Source: CAIPVR01 sp049316905
Lineage (GTDB): Bacteria; Actinomycetota; Acidimicrobiia; Acidimicrobiales; Microtrichaceae
Length of the DNA: 35,293 nucleotides
Direction of reading: 5' to 3'
NCBI GenBank assembly: GCA_049316905.1
Contig: JBMOJH010000024.1
Coordinates: forward strand, 1 to 35,293
Of this stretch, positions 21,880-29,640 are shown one piece after another. Numbering within the stretch: position 1 is the stretch's first letter; every line of letters starts with the position of its first letter. Made by a program: the position numbers and the translations under genes. Under the pieces are notes generated by a model. It saw nothing but the letters and a program-made list of their open reading frames with translations. It had not been told where the DNA came from and ran no database searches.

Positions 21880-23571
21880 GTGACCCCCCGACCGTTCGTC
21901 CGATCCGCCTCGCTCGAGGCGCTCCGCAACGACACCTTCGACCTCGTGGTGGTGGGCGGTGGCATCACCGGCGCCGGTGTCGTGCTCGACGCCGCGGCCC
22001 GCGGGATGCACGCGGCCCTCATCGAGCGTGACGACTTCGCCTCGGGCACGTCGTCGAAGTCCTCCAAGCTCGTCCACGGCGGCCTCCGGTACCTGCAGCA
22101 GGGCGAGGTCGGTCTGGTCTACGAGGCTCTGGCCGAGCGTCAGCGCCTGCTCCGCAACGCGCCGCACCTGGTGAAGACCCTGCCGTTCCTCATCCCGATG
22201 TTCGGCAAGGGCGGCGTGATCCCGGCGAAGATCTCCCGCCTGCTCGGCGCGGCGATGTGGGGCTACGACCTCACCGGCGGCTGGCGGGTTGGCAAGCTCC
22301 ACCAGCGCCTCGACCACGACGAGGCGCTGTCCTACATGCCGACGCTGCCCACCGAGCGGCTCGTCTCCGCGTACCTCTACTACGACGCCGCCGCCGACGA
22401 CGCCCGGTTGGTGCTGACGGTGCTGCGCACCGCGGCGCTCGAGCACGGCGCAGTGGTGGCCAACCGGGTGGCCGCGGTGGGCATCACCAAGGACCCAGCG
22501 GGACGGGCCGACGGCATCGAGGTGGAGGCCGACGGCGAACGCTTCACGGTGCGCACCCGCGCCGTGGTGAACGCCGCGGGGGTGTGGTCCGACGACGTGC
22601 GCACCTTCGACGAGGGGGTCGACCCCGATTCGATCCGCCCCGCGAAGGGCATCCACCTCACGGTGCCGTGGGACAAGGTTCGCAACCAGATCGCCGCGGT
22701 CGTGCCGGTGCCCGGGGACCGCCGCTCGGTGTTCGTGGTGCCCAACGGCCGCTTCACGTACATCGGCACCACCGACACCGACTACGACGGCCCGGTCGAC
22801 GACCCGCAGTGCACCCCCGAGGACGTCGAGTACCTCCTCGGCGCCATCAACTTCTCGTGCACCTCGGAGATCACCGTCGACGACGTGGTCGGCACGTGGG
22901 CCGGGCTCCGTCCGCTGGTGAAGTCGGCCGCCTCGGGCCGCACCGCGGACCTGTCACGGCGCCACAAGGTGGCCCGCTCGGCCTCCGGCGTGGTCACGAT
23001 CACCGGCGGCAAGCTCACGACCTACCGGGAGATGGCGGCCGACACGGTCGACGAGGTGATCGAGTCGGTGCTCGCCGACCGACCCGGCTACGACGGCTAC
23101 GGCTCCAGCACCACCAAGCGGCTCGCCCTGCGGGGTGCGGCCGGTTACGACACGCTCGGCCGCGCTGCGGACGCGTTCCCGGAGGTGCCCCTCGGGCTCG
23201 TGCAGCACCTCGGCGACCGCTACGGCGGCGAGGCCCGGGTGCTCATGGCCGCGATCCAGGACGATTCGTCGCTCGCGGAACCGCTGGTGCCCGGGTTGCC
23301 GTACGTGCGCGCCGAGGCCCTCTTCGCGGTGCGCCACGAGATGGCCGGCAGCGTCGACGACGTGCTCAGCCGTCGCACACGGTCCCGGCTCCTGGGCCGC
23401 GATGACTCGGCGCTCGCCGCCGCCGAGGTGGGCCGCCTCATCGGCGAGGAGCTCGGCTGGGGAGCGAAGGACCTCGACCGCTCGGTCGAGGAGTACCAGC
23501 GCGACACCACCCACGAGCGCACTGCGGCCTCACTGCCGGAGACCCACCTCGAGACCCTGCTGGGGGCGTGA
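21880..23571 (+). CDS. glpD: FAD-dependent glycerol-3-phosphate dehydrogenase
   Basis: Oxidises sn-glycerol-3-phosphate to DHAP and passes electrons through FAD to the quinone pool at the inner face of the membrane. The protein has 563 aa. The FAD-binding fold is VVVGGGITGAGVVLDAAARG near residue 25. The family signature follows as DDFASGTSSKSSKLVHGGL with RYLQQGE, then VNAAGVWSDDV and TITGGKLTTYREMA. The C-terminal DAO_C-type helical domain is present (VRHEMAGSVDDVLSRRTR). The GTG at 21880 is 6 nt after TAACCT. It acts after glpK (1138-2649), which is not adjacent. It is divergent from rubrerythrin, and no glpF or glpR was seen nearby. Confidence 0.94.
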   Translation: MTPRPFVRSASLEALRNDTFDLVVVGGGITGAGVVLDAAARGMHAALIERDDFASGTSSKSSKLVHGGLRYLQQGEVGLVYEALAERQRLLRNAPHLVKTLPFLIPMFGKGGVIPAKISRLLGAAMWGYDLTGGWRVGKLHQRLDHDEALSYMPTLPTERLVSAYLYYDAAADDARLVLTVLRTAALEHGAVVANRVAAVGITKDPAGRADGIEVEADGERFTVRTRAVVNAAGVWSDDVRTFDEGVDPDSIRPAKGIHLTVPWDKVRNQIAAVVPVPGDRRSVFVVPNGRFTYIGTTDTDYDGPVDDPQCTPEDVEYLLGAINFSCTSEITVDDVVGTWAGLRPLVKSAASGRTADLSRRHKVARSASGVVTITGGKLTTYREMAADTVDEVIESVLADRPGYDGYGSSTTKRLALRGAAGYDTLGRAADAFPEVPLGLVQHLGDRYGGEARVLMAAIQDDSSLAEPLVPGLPYVRAEALFAVRHEMAGSVDDVLSRRTRSRLLGRDDSALAAAEVGRLIGEELGWGAKDLDRSVEEYQRDTTHERTAASLPETHLETLLGA

Positions 23572-23588
23572 GCCCCGCTCGTCGACCC

Positions 23589-23608
23589 GGCCCCGGAGAT
23601 CCGGGGCC
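23589..23608. terminator. Bidirectional terminator-like hairpin
   Basis: GGCCCCGG (23589-23596) and CCGGGGCC (23601-23608) are perfect arms around an AGAT loop. The hairpin lies between the convergent stops of glpD (23571) and the Pro-rich gene (23611). There is no T-run. Confidence 0.65.
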
Positions 23609-23610
23609 GA

Positions 23611-24180
23611 TCAGTAGCCGGAACTCGACGAGCCCCCGGCGGCGATCACGAGGATGATGTAGCCGATCGCGAGCGCGATGCTGATCGCCCCGAGCACGAT
23701 GCCGGCGATCGCCTGACCCTTTCCGGTACCGCCCAGCTCGTTGGACTTCCTGAGCCCGAGGATCCCGAGCACGAGCGCCGGGATCCCGGTGAGGCATCCG
23801 AAGCACAGGATGAGGATCCCGCACACGAGCGCCGCGACGGCGAGGCCGTTGCTCTGCGACTGCACCGGCGCGCCGGTGTACACCGAGGCCGGGGTGAACC
23901 CGCCCGGCGGCGGCGGCGTGAACTGGCCGGGCGCCGGCGGCGACCCCCACGGGGCCGCACCGGGCGCGGGAGCACCGGGAGCAGGCGCACCGGCCGGCGG
24001 GGGAAAGGAGCCGGGGGGCGGGGCCGCAGGTGGCGGGCCGGCCGGTGGCGGGCCGGCCGGTGGCGGGGTGGCACCCGGCGGCGGGACCTGGGGCGGGGGC
24101 GGCACGGATCCCGGCGGGGGCGGGAAGCCGGCACCTCCTTCGCCGGGTGGCGGGGGCGGCGGAGGTGGGGCGTCGCTCAT
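23611..24180 (-). CDS. Pro-rich DUF4190-like membrane protein
   Basis: A 189-aa protein. The first 110 residues are almost entirely Pro, Gly and Ala, beginning MSD followed by runs of Pro. They are followed by two TM segments: GLAVAALVCGILILCFGCL with IPALVLGILGL, and GQAIAGIVLGAISIALAIGY with IILVIA. The pattern NGLAVAALVCGIL...LRKSN...GKGQAIAGIVLG is the DUF4190 look. The function is unknown; the Pro-rich arm probably faces the cytosol or binds partners. The ATG at 24180 is 6 nt after TACCGT, in a promoter shared back to back with the next gene. The stop is next to a hairpin shared with glpD. Confidence 0.85.
   Translation of the reverse strand: MSDAPPPPPPPPGEGGAGFPPPPGSVPPPPQVPPPGATPPPAGPPPAGPPPAAPPPGSFPPPAGAPAPGAPAPGAAPWGSPPAPGQFTPPPPGGFTPASVYTGAPVQSQSNGLAVAALVCGILILCFGCLTGIPALVLGILGLRKSNELGGTGKGQAIAGIVLGAISIALAIGYIILVIAAGGSSSSGY
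24029..24073. repeat. 15-bp in-frame repeat in the Pro-rich gene
   Basis: Two perfect copies of GGTGGCGGGCCGGCC (24029-24043 and 24044-24058) and a diverged third copy encode a repeated five-residue unit of three Pro, Ala and Gly on the minus strand. Confidence 0.8.
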
Positions 24181-24186
24181 GGCCCG

Positions 24187-24196
24187 ACGGTAGCGT
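24187..24196. promoter_or_regulatory. Bidirectional overlapping promoter of Pro-rich gene and AGPS-like gene
   Basis: The top strand reads ACGGTAGCGT. The minus -10 box TACCGT (24192-24187) ends 6 nt before the ATG at 24180. The plus -10 box TAGCGT (24191-24196) ends 10 nt before the ATG at 24207. The boxes share the TA at 24191-24192, the same ANNNTANNNT geometry as at 1120-1129. The start codons are 26 bp apart. Confidence 0.7.
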
Positions 24197-24206
24197 CCCC
24201 CGACGT

Positions 24207-25724
24207 ATGGAGAACGGACCCGGTGCCCCCACCCCACCCATCGACATCGCCGGCGGCGCGGCCGCAGCCGTGGCCCGCCCGGGACCGGCCCGGGTGGAGG
24301 TGGGCGACGACCTGCTCGCACGGCTCCGTTCGGTGTGCGTGGAGGTCACCGACGACCCCGCCGTGGTCGGCGCCGCGTCGCAGGACTGGTGGCCGCTCGC
24401 GATGACCTGGGCGCTCGAGGGGCAGCTCGCGGGGCGGGGCGCGGTCGTCGCCCGGCCCGGCACGCCGGAGGAGGTGGCCGCGGTGCTCGCGGCCTGCGAC
24501 GACGCCCGGGTGCCCGTCACCGCCGCGGCCGGCCGCTCCGGCGTGTGCGGCGCGTCGGTGCCCGTGCACGGCGGCGTGGTGCTCGACCTGTGCGGACTGA
24601 CCGGCATCCGTGACGTGGACGACCGGTCACTGCTGGTCGACGTGCTGCCCGGCACCTTCGGGGACCGCTTCGAGGACGAGCTGCGCCGTGAGCACGGCCT
24701 CACCTGCGGCCACTGGCCGCAGTCGATGACGCTGTCCACGGTCGGCGGATGGTTGGCCTGCCGTGGCGCCGGCCAGATGTCGACCCGCTACGGCAAGATC
24801 GAGGACATCGTCGTCGGCCTCGACGTGGCGCTCGCCGACGGCCGCACGATCACCACCGGCGGCCACCCCCGGCAGGCCACCGGACCGGACCTCACACAGC
24901 TGTTCGTGGGTTCGGAGGGCACCCTGGGCATCATCACGGGCGCCCGGCTCGCCGCGCACCCGGTGCCCGATCACGAGCGGCGCGGCGCGTGGAGCTTCGC
25001 GTCGTTCACCGACGGCCTCGACGCGTGCCGCCGGATCCTGCGGCGGGGCGCCACGCCCGCGGTGCTCCGGCTGTACGACGGCGTGGAATCGGACCGCAAC
25101 TACCACGTGGGCACCGATCGCAACGTGCTGCTCGTGCTCGACGAGGGCGACCCCGCCGTGGTCGACGGGATGTGGCAGGTCGTGGAGTCCGAGTGCGCCG
25201 CCGCCGAGCCGCTCGACGTGGAACTGGTCGAGCACTGGATGCACAAGCGCAACGACGTGGCCGCACTCGAGTCGCTCATCTCCGCCGGGTTCGTGGTGGA
25301 CACCATGGAGATCTCCGGGCCCTGGTCGGCGCTGCCCGGCGCCTACCACGCCGCGGTCGACGCGATCGCCGCGGTGCCCGGGGCCCTCGCCGCCTCCGCC
25401 CACTGCAGCCACAGCTACCTCGACGGCGCGTGCCTCTACTTCACCTTCGCCGGCCGCCCCGGCGACGGCGACGCCGCCCCGGAGGAGAAGGACCGCTTCT
25501 ACCGGGCCGCCTGGGACGCCGGGACGCGCGCGGTGCTCGGCGCGGGCGGATCGCTGTCGCACCACCACGGTGTGGGCCTGAACCGCGCCCGTTTCATGGG
25601 CGAGGCGCTCGGCGGGGGCCTCGACGTGCTCGCCGGGGTGAAGGCGGCGCTCGACCCCAACGGCATCCTCAACCCGTCCAAGCTCGGGCTGCCGTCGCCG
25701 TTCGGTCCGGTCGAGCTGGTCTGA
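24207..25724 (+). CDS. FAD-binding oxidase, alkyl-DHAP-synthase-like
   Basis: A 505-aa flavoprotein of the PCMH/FAD_binding_4 type. The FAD domain spans about residues 70-260: VVARPGTPEEVAAVLAAC, VPVTAAAGRSGVCGA, WLACRGAGQMSTRYGKIED and LTQLFVGSEGTLGIITGA. The C-terminal cap ends with SLSHHHGVGLNRARFMGEAL and LDPNGILNPSKLG. The triple His before GVG is typical of alkyldihydroxyacetonephosphate synthase, which swaps the acyl group of acyl-DHAP for an alkyl chain in ether-lipid synthesis. Bacterial relatives include glycolate/lactate-oxidase-like enzymes, so the substrate is uncertain. It heads a plus-strand operon with a membrane protein, an FGGY kinase and perhaps CorA. Confidence 0.82.
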   Translation: MENGPGAPTPPIDIAGGAAAAVARPGPARVEVGDDLLARLRSVCVEVTDDPAVVGAASQDWWPLAMTWALEGQLAGRGAVVARPGTPEEVAAVLAACDDARVPVTAAAGRSGVCGASVPVHGGVVLDLCGLTGIRDVDDRSLLVDVLPGTFGDRFEDELRREHGLTCGHWPQSMTLSTVGGWLACRGAGQMSTRYGKIEDIVVGLDVALADGRTITTGGHPRQATGPDLTQLFVGSEGTLGIITGARLAAHPVPDHERRGAWSFASFTDGLDACRRILRRGATPAVLRLYDGVESDRNYHVGTDRNVLLVLDEGDPAVVDGMWQVVESECAAAEPLDVELVEHWMHKRNDVAALESLISAGFVVDTMEISGPWSALPGAYHAAVDAIAAVPGALAASAHCSHSYLDGACLYFTFAGRPGDGDAAPEEKDRFYRAAWDAGTRAVLGAGGSLSHHHGVGLNRARFMGEALGGGLDVLAGVKAALDPNGILNPSKLGLPSPFGPVELV

Positions 25725-25728
25725 GGCC

Positions 25729-26136
25729 GTGCAGCCGCAACTCCGCGACCTCCCCGCGCTGCCGCCCGGCGCCGCGGTGTGGCGGGGCACCCTCACCGCG
25801 CTCGTGGTGGCACTGCCCGCCGCGCTGCTCAACCAGTTCGTGTTCGACGAGCCGCCGATGGCGCAACTGCTCTGGTTGCTGATCCTCTTCGGTGCCGCAG
25901 CCGGAGGCTGGGCCGTGATCCGCCTCTCCCCCACCGCCCGGCTTCCCCACGCCGCCGCGGCCGGGGCGCTCGCCTACGTGATCGTCCAGACCCTCGGGAT
26001 CCTGCGGCGGATCGGCGCCGGCGAGTCCATCTCGTGGGCGGCCTACCCGTTCCTCGCCGTGTTCATGGCCGTGGTCGCGATGCTCGGCGGCATGTACGCC
26101 CGTCGGACCACCCGTCGCTACGCTCCCGACGAGTGA
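25729..26136 (+). CDS. small membrane protein, four TM segments
   Basis: A 135-aa protein with about four hydrophobic helices: GTLTALVVALPAALLNQFV, LLWLLILFGAAAGGWAVI, AAAAGALAYVIVQTLGIL and FLAVFMAVVAMLGGMY. It ends in a basic tail. The family is not recognised. The GTG at 25729 is 4 nt after the stop of the AGPS-like gene, and the last 4 bp overlap the FGGY kinase start (GTGA), so all three are translationally coupled. Confidence 0.78.
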   Translation: MQPQLRDLPALPPGAAVWRGTLTALVVALPAALLNQFVFDEPPMAQLLWLLILFGAAAGGWAVIRLSPTARLPHAAAAGALAYVIVQTLGILRRIGAGESISWAAYPFLAVFMAVVAMLGGMYARRTTRRYAPDE

Positions 26137-27575
26137 GCATCCTGGTCATCGACCTCGGCACCAGCTCGGTGCGGGCCGCCGTGGTGCACCCCGACGCGAC
26201 CGTCACCCACGAGGTCCGCCGCCACACGCTGCCCGACTCCCCCGTCCCGGGCCTCGTCGAGTTCGACGCCGCCGCGTACGGCGCCGCGGCCATGGCGTGC
26301 GCCCGGGAGGCCCTCGCCGCCCACGGGCCGGTGGAGGCGGTGGGCATCACCAACCAGCGGGCCTCCACGATCGTGTGGGACCGCGCCACCGGTGAACCGG
26401 TGGCGCCGGCCCAGGGCTGGCAGGACCTGCGCACCGTGGGCGACTGCCTCGTGCTCAACGCCGAGGGGTTCCGCCAGGCGCCGAACCTGTCGGCGACGAA
26501 GCTGGCCAACATCCTCGACGCGGTCGACCCCGACCGGACCCGGGACCTGTGCTTCGGCACGCCCGACTCCTGGCTCGTGTGGCTGCTCACCGAGGGCGCG
26601 CACCACGTGTCGGACAACTCCAACGCCGCGGTGTGGGGCCTGATGACCGCGGAGGCCACGCACTTCGACCCCACGGTGCTCGAACGGCTCCGCATCCCGG
26701 CGGCGTGCCTGCCGCGGGTGGTCGACTCCACGGGCGTCGTGGCAGCGGCCACCGCGCTCGAGGGCGCACCGCCGATCGCCGGCATCGCGGGCGACCAGAT
26801 GGCGTCCCTCATCGGCCAGGGCTGCGTGCGCCCCGGCCTCGCCAAGATCACCTTCGGCACCGGCGGCATGCTCGACGTCTGCCTCGGGCCCGACCGACCA
26901 CGGTTCACCACCCGCGGCGGGGGCGGCACCTTCCCGATCGTCTGCTGGCGGCGTGACGACGCGATCACCTGGGGGGTGGAGGGGATCATGCTGTCGGCCG
27001 GCACGAACGTTGAGTGGCTGCGCGACGACCTGGGCCTCATCGCCACCTCCGACGAGTCCGCGGACGTGGCCGCGTCGGTGCCCGACACCGACGGAGTGGT
27101 GTACGTGCCGGCACTCCTCGGCTTGGGCACCCCGCGATGGGACTACGGGGCCCGGGGCGCGCTGCTCGGCCTCACCCGGGGGTCGACCGCGGCCCACGTG
27201 GTGCGGGCGGTGCTCGAGGGGGTGGCCGAGCGCGGCGCCGACCTGGTGGAGGCCGCCGAGGCCGACACCGGCCTGGCGCTCGGCGACCTCCGCATCGACG
27301 GCGGCATGGCCGCGAACCCGGTCTTCGTGCAGCACCTCGCGGACGCGACCGGACGGGCCGTGGAGGTCGCGCCGGTGCAGGAGGCCACGACCCTCGGCGC
27401 CGGCTTCCTGGCCGGGCTCGCGATCGGCACCTGGGGCGGCTGGGACGACGTGGCGGCCACCTGGCGGCCGGCCCGGCGGGTGGAGCCCGGCGAACCGACC
27501 GACCGCGACCGCTGGAGCGACGCGGTCGACCGCGCGGCGCGCTGGTACGGCGACCTCAGCGACCTGGACTTCTGA
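26133..27575 (+). CDS. FGGY-family kinase, glycerol-kinase paralogue with altered substrate site
   Basis: A 480-aa sugar/polyol kinase related to glpK but diverged. It keeps the phosphate loop VIDLGTSSVRAAVV, the catalytic Asp in IAGDQMASLIGQ, the ATP-site TFGTGGMLDVC and the C-terminal FGGY stretch LRIDGGMAANPVFVQHLAD. Where glycerol kinases have QRET and DPYFSGTK, it has QRAST and APNLSATK. The glycerol-contacting Glu84 and Tyr135 (E. coli numbering) are thus lost, while Arg83 and Trp103 are kept. I infer another polyol or triose as substrate. The GTG at 26133 overlaps the preceding stop by 4 bp. Automatic annotation as glpK would be misleading. Confidence 0.87.
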   Translation: MSILVIDLGTSSVRAAVVHPDATVTHEVRRHTLPDSPVPGLVEFDAAAYGAAAMACAREALAAHGPVEAVGITNQRASTIVWDRATGEPVAPAQGWQDLRTVGDCLVLNAEGFRQAPNLSATKLANILDAVDPDRTRDLCFGTPDSWLVWLLTEGAHHVSDNSNAAVWGLMTAEATHFDPTVLERLRIPAACLPRVVDSTGVVAAATALEGAPPIAGIAGDQMASLIGQGCVRPGLAKITFGTGGMLDVCLGPDRPRFTTRGGGGTFPIVCWRRDDAITWGVEGIMLSAGTNVEWLRDDLGLIATSDESADVAASVPDTDGVVYVPALLGLGTPRWDYGARGALLGLTRGSTAAHVVRAVLEGVAERGADLVEAAEADTGLALGDLRIDGGMAANPVFVQHLADATGRAVEVAPVQEATTLGAGFLAGLAIGTWGGWDDVAATWRPARRVEPGEPTDRDRWSDAVDRAARWYGDLSDLDF

Positions 27576-27577
27576 AG

Positions 27578-28567
27578 GTGACGCCGACGGCCTCCGGCGG
27601 GCCCGCCATCCCCGGGGCGTCGCTCCTGGTGGCGGGCCACCACACCGACGGCCCCTCGTGGGACGACGTCCGCGCCGCCCGCGACACCGGCCACGTCCTC
27701 TGGCTGGACCTCGAGCGGCCCACCACCGACGACCTCCGCGAGCTCGCCGCCACCTTCGGCCTGCACGACGAGACCGTGGTCGACTCGGGCGCCTTCAACC
27801 AACGCACCCGCCTCAGCGAGTACGACGGCTACGTCGTGGTGGTGGCCTACGGCGTGGCCGCCGACGACGAGACGCTGCAGGAACTGCACGTGTACGTGCT
27901 GCCGCACGCGCTCATCACGGTCCGGCGCGAGGACATCACCGAGATCACCGCCCTGCACGACCGCGACATGGTCGTGACCGAGCACACGACCGTGCCGGCG
28001 CTGCTGTCGCGGGTGCTCTCGACGCTGATCGGCACGTTCGCCGGTGCGCTCGAGCAGGTCGACGACGCGCTCACGGAGTTGGAGCAGGCGATCCTGGACT
28101 CCCCCGCACCGGACCAGCTGCAACAGCTGATGACGCTGCGCCGGCGCGTCAACCGGTTCCGCCGCGCGGTGGACCCGGCCCGTGACCTGGTGGGCGCCGG
28201 TCGCTTCGTGGTGGTCGACACGCTCGAGGACCTCTCGGACGACACGCGGCGCCACCTTCGGGACCTGGCGATCGACCTCGCGTACATCGGCGACCAGCTC
28301 GAGGCGGAGCGGGACCGGCTGCAGGGCGTCATGGACGTCTACATGAACGAGCTCAACAACCGGCAGAACAAGATCATGAAGCAGCTGGCCGCCGTCTCCA
28401 CGATCTTCCTGCCGCTCACCTTCCTCACCGGCTACTTCGGGATGAACTTCGCCGCGATGGTGAAGGGGATCAACAGCCCGGCGGCCTACGGCGCCCTCGG
28501 CGTGGGCCTGCCGTTGGCGGCGGTCGCCGGAGCGATGTTCGTCCTGAAGCGCCGCGGCTGGTGGTGA
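27578..28567 (+). CDS. corA: CorA-type Mg2+/divalent cation channel
   Basis: A 329-aa inner-membrane channel protein. The cytosolic N-terminal domain (about 250 residues) includes WLDLERPTTDDLRELAATF, LHVYVLPHALITVRRED and long helices (LRRRVNRFRRAVDPARDLV). The two C-terminal TM helices carry the selectivity loop: STIFLPLTFLTGYFGMNF with the invariant Gly-Met-Asn, then LPLAAVAGAMFVLKRRGWW. It should conduct Mg2+, possibly Co2+ or Ni2+. The GTG at 27578 is 2 nt after the kinase stop, suggesting cotranscription. A leading stretch of about 15 residues is of low complexity, so the true start might be slightly later. Confidence 0.92.
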   Translation: MTPTASGGPAIPGASLLVAGHHTDGPSWDDVRAARDTGHVLWLDLERPTTDDLRELAATFGLHDETVVDSGAFNQRTRLSEYDGYVVVVAYGVAADDETLQELHVYVLPHALITVRREDITEITALHDRDMVVTEHTTVPALLSRVLSTLIGTFAGALEQVDDALTELEQAILDSPAPDQLQQLMTLRRRVNRFRRAVDPARDLVGAGRFVVVDTLEDLSDDTRRHLRDLAIDLAYIGDQLEAERDRLQGVMDVYMNELNNRQNKIMKQLAAVSTIFLPLTFLTGYFGMNFAAMVKGINSPAAYGALGVGLPLAAVAGAMFVLKRRGWW

Positions 28568-28583
28568 GCCGGTACCGGCCTGC

Positions 28584-28644
28584 TACGGTGTGCCTCCGGT
28601 CACCGCGGCGATCCGGTGGCCATGGGGCAACTCCTCGGGGGGAG
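28584..28644 (+). promoter_or_regulatory. Promoter and strong ribosome site of the lipoprotein gene
   Basis: TACGGT (28584-28589) is a candidate -10 box, giving a leader of about 54 nt. GGGGGGAG (28637-28644) is a strong Shine-Dalgarno 5 nt before the ATG at 28650. This gene is thus leadered, unlike most units here. Confidence 0.55.
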
Positions 28645-28649
28645 ATGAG

Positions 28650-29090
28650 ATGACGATTCGGCGGATGATCCCGCTCGCGCTCGCTGCGGGCCTGTTCGTG
28701 CTCGGGGCCTGTTCCCCGATGCCGGGCACCGGCACCACGACGACGACCACCACGACCGTTCCGTCACCCTGGCCCGGGGCGGCCTGCCTCGACGGGGCGG
28801 GCAACGACGGCGCGGCGGCGCCGGACCTGCTGTTCAACGGCACCCCGAACCAGCGCGGCAACGCCACGTTCTTCCTCACCTACCTCAACGGGACGTTCTC
28901 GCTGAGCGGCAACGGCACCTGCGGCGGGCTGCCGGCGGGAGCGATCACCGTCGTGCGGGCCGCCTCGAAGTCGGCCGCCGACGCGCTCTGCGTGAGCCTG
29001 AACTCCGGCACCACCGCCACGAGCTTCACCGGCTCGCCGTGGACGCTCCCGTCCGACGCCTGGTCCTGCGACCAGACCATCTCGCTCTGA
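28650..29090 (+). CDS. small lipoprotein
   Basis: A 146-aa exported lipoprotein. The signal peptide is MTIRRMIPLALAAGLFVLG, followed by AC, which places the lipid-modified Cys at residue 21 (lipobox LGAC). A Thr-rich linker (MPGTG followed by eight Thr) is next, then a small globular domain with Cys residues that may form disulfides (GAACLDG, NGTCGGLPAG, ADALCVS, WSCDQT). The family is not recognised. It is anchored outside the cytoplasmic membrane. An RNase P RNA gene follows. Confidence 0.82.
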   Translation: MTIRRMIPLALAAGLFVLGACSPMPGTGTTTTTTTTVPSPWPGAACLDGAGNDGAAAPDLLFNGTPNQRGNATFFLTYLNGTFSLSGNGTCGGLPAGAITVVRAASKSAADALCVSLNSGTTATSFTGSPWTLPSDAWSCDQTISL

Positions 29091-29171
29091 CGGTCCCGCC
29101 ATCGGGTTCCGGGGACCACCTCCGCGGGCCCGACGTCCACTCGCCGCAGGCCGGAGTGCCACACTGGGTCG

Positions 29172-29552
29172 GCTGGTGAGTCGACCGGGTGACCGCGGCG
29201 CACCGCCTCCGGGTGGCGCGTCGAGGAAGGTCGGGACTCCGCAGGGCAGGGTGCTGGCGAGAGCCAGGTCGGGGCGACCTGACGGACAGGGCAACAGAGA
29301 ACAGACCGCCGATGGCCGGGTCCGCCCGGCACAGGCAAGGGTGAAACGGTGCGGTAAGGGCGCACCAGCGTCGGGGGTGACCCCGGCGGCTCGGCAACCC
29401 CCACCCGGAGCAAGGCCGAGCAGAGGGCACGGGCGGCCCGTCCGCCCCGTCAGGGGCAGCCCTCGGGTAGGCCGCAGAGATGGATGGTCACCGAACCGGA
29501 CGCCCGCGAGGGCCCGGGGAACAGAATCCCGCCTACAGGTCGGCTCACCAGC
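29172..29552 (+). ncRNA. rnpB: RNase P RNA, bacterial class A
   Basis: This is the catalytic RNA that matures tRNA 5' ends. The closing helix P1 is formed by 29172-29186 (GCTGGTGAGTCGACC) and 29538-29552 (GGTCGGCTCACCAGC), which pair with one G-U. Inside are the 5' conserved core GAGGAAGGTCGGGACTCC at about 29220, the CAGGCAAGGGTGAAACGGTG region at about 29332, and the 3' core ACAGAATCCCGCCTACAGG starting near 29521. The length of about 381 nt suits class A. The ends are set by the limits of P1 pairing. CACACT at 29160-29165 is a possible -10 box. The open frames across it are not genes. Confidence 0.95.
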
Positions 29553-29600
29553 ACCACCGACCGTTCGTCCGCCTCCGGGAATTGGTGCCGGAGGCGACAG

Positions 29601-29622
29601 TTGGTGTCGGAATCGGCACCAA
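29601..29622. terminator. Hairpin after rnpB
   Basis: TTGGTGTCG (29601-29609) and CGGCACCAA (29614-29622) pair with one G-U around a GAAT loop. An upstream copy ATTGGTGCCG (29581-29590) could pair with the same right arm instead. It lies between the convergent rnpB and crotonase genes and may stop both. Confidence 0.55.
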
Positions 29623-29640
29623 TAGCGGTGGCGGGTCGGC

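Noticed and set aside
29176..29625. 149-aa plus-strand frame
   Set aside because: It lies within the RNase P RNA, whose conserved cores and P1 helix explain the sequence.
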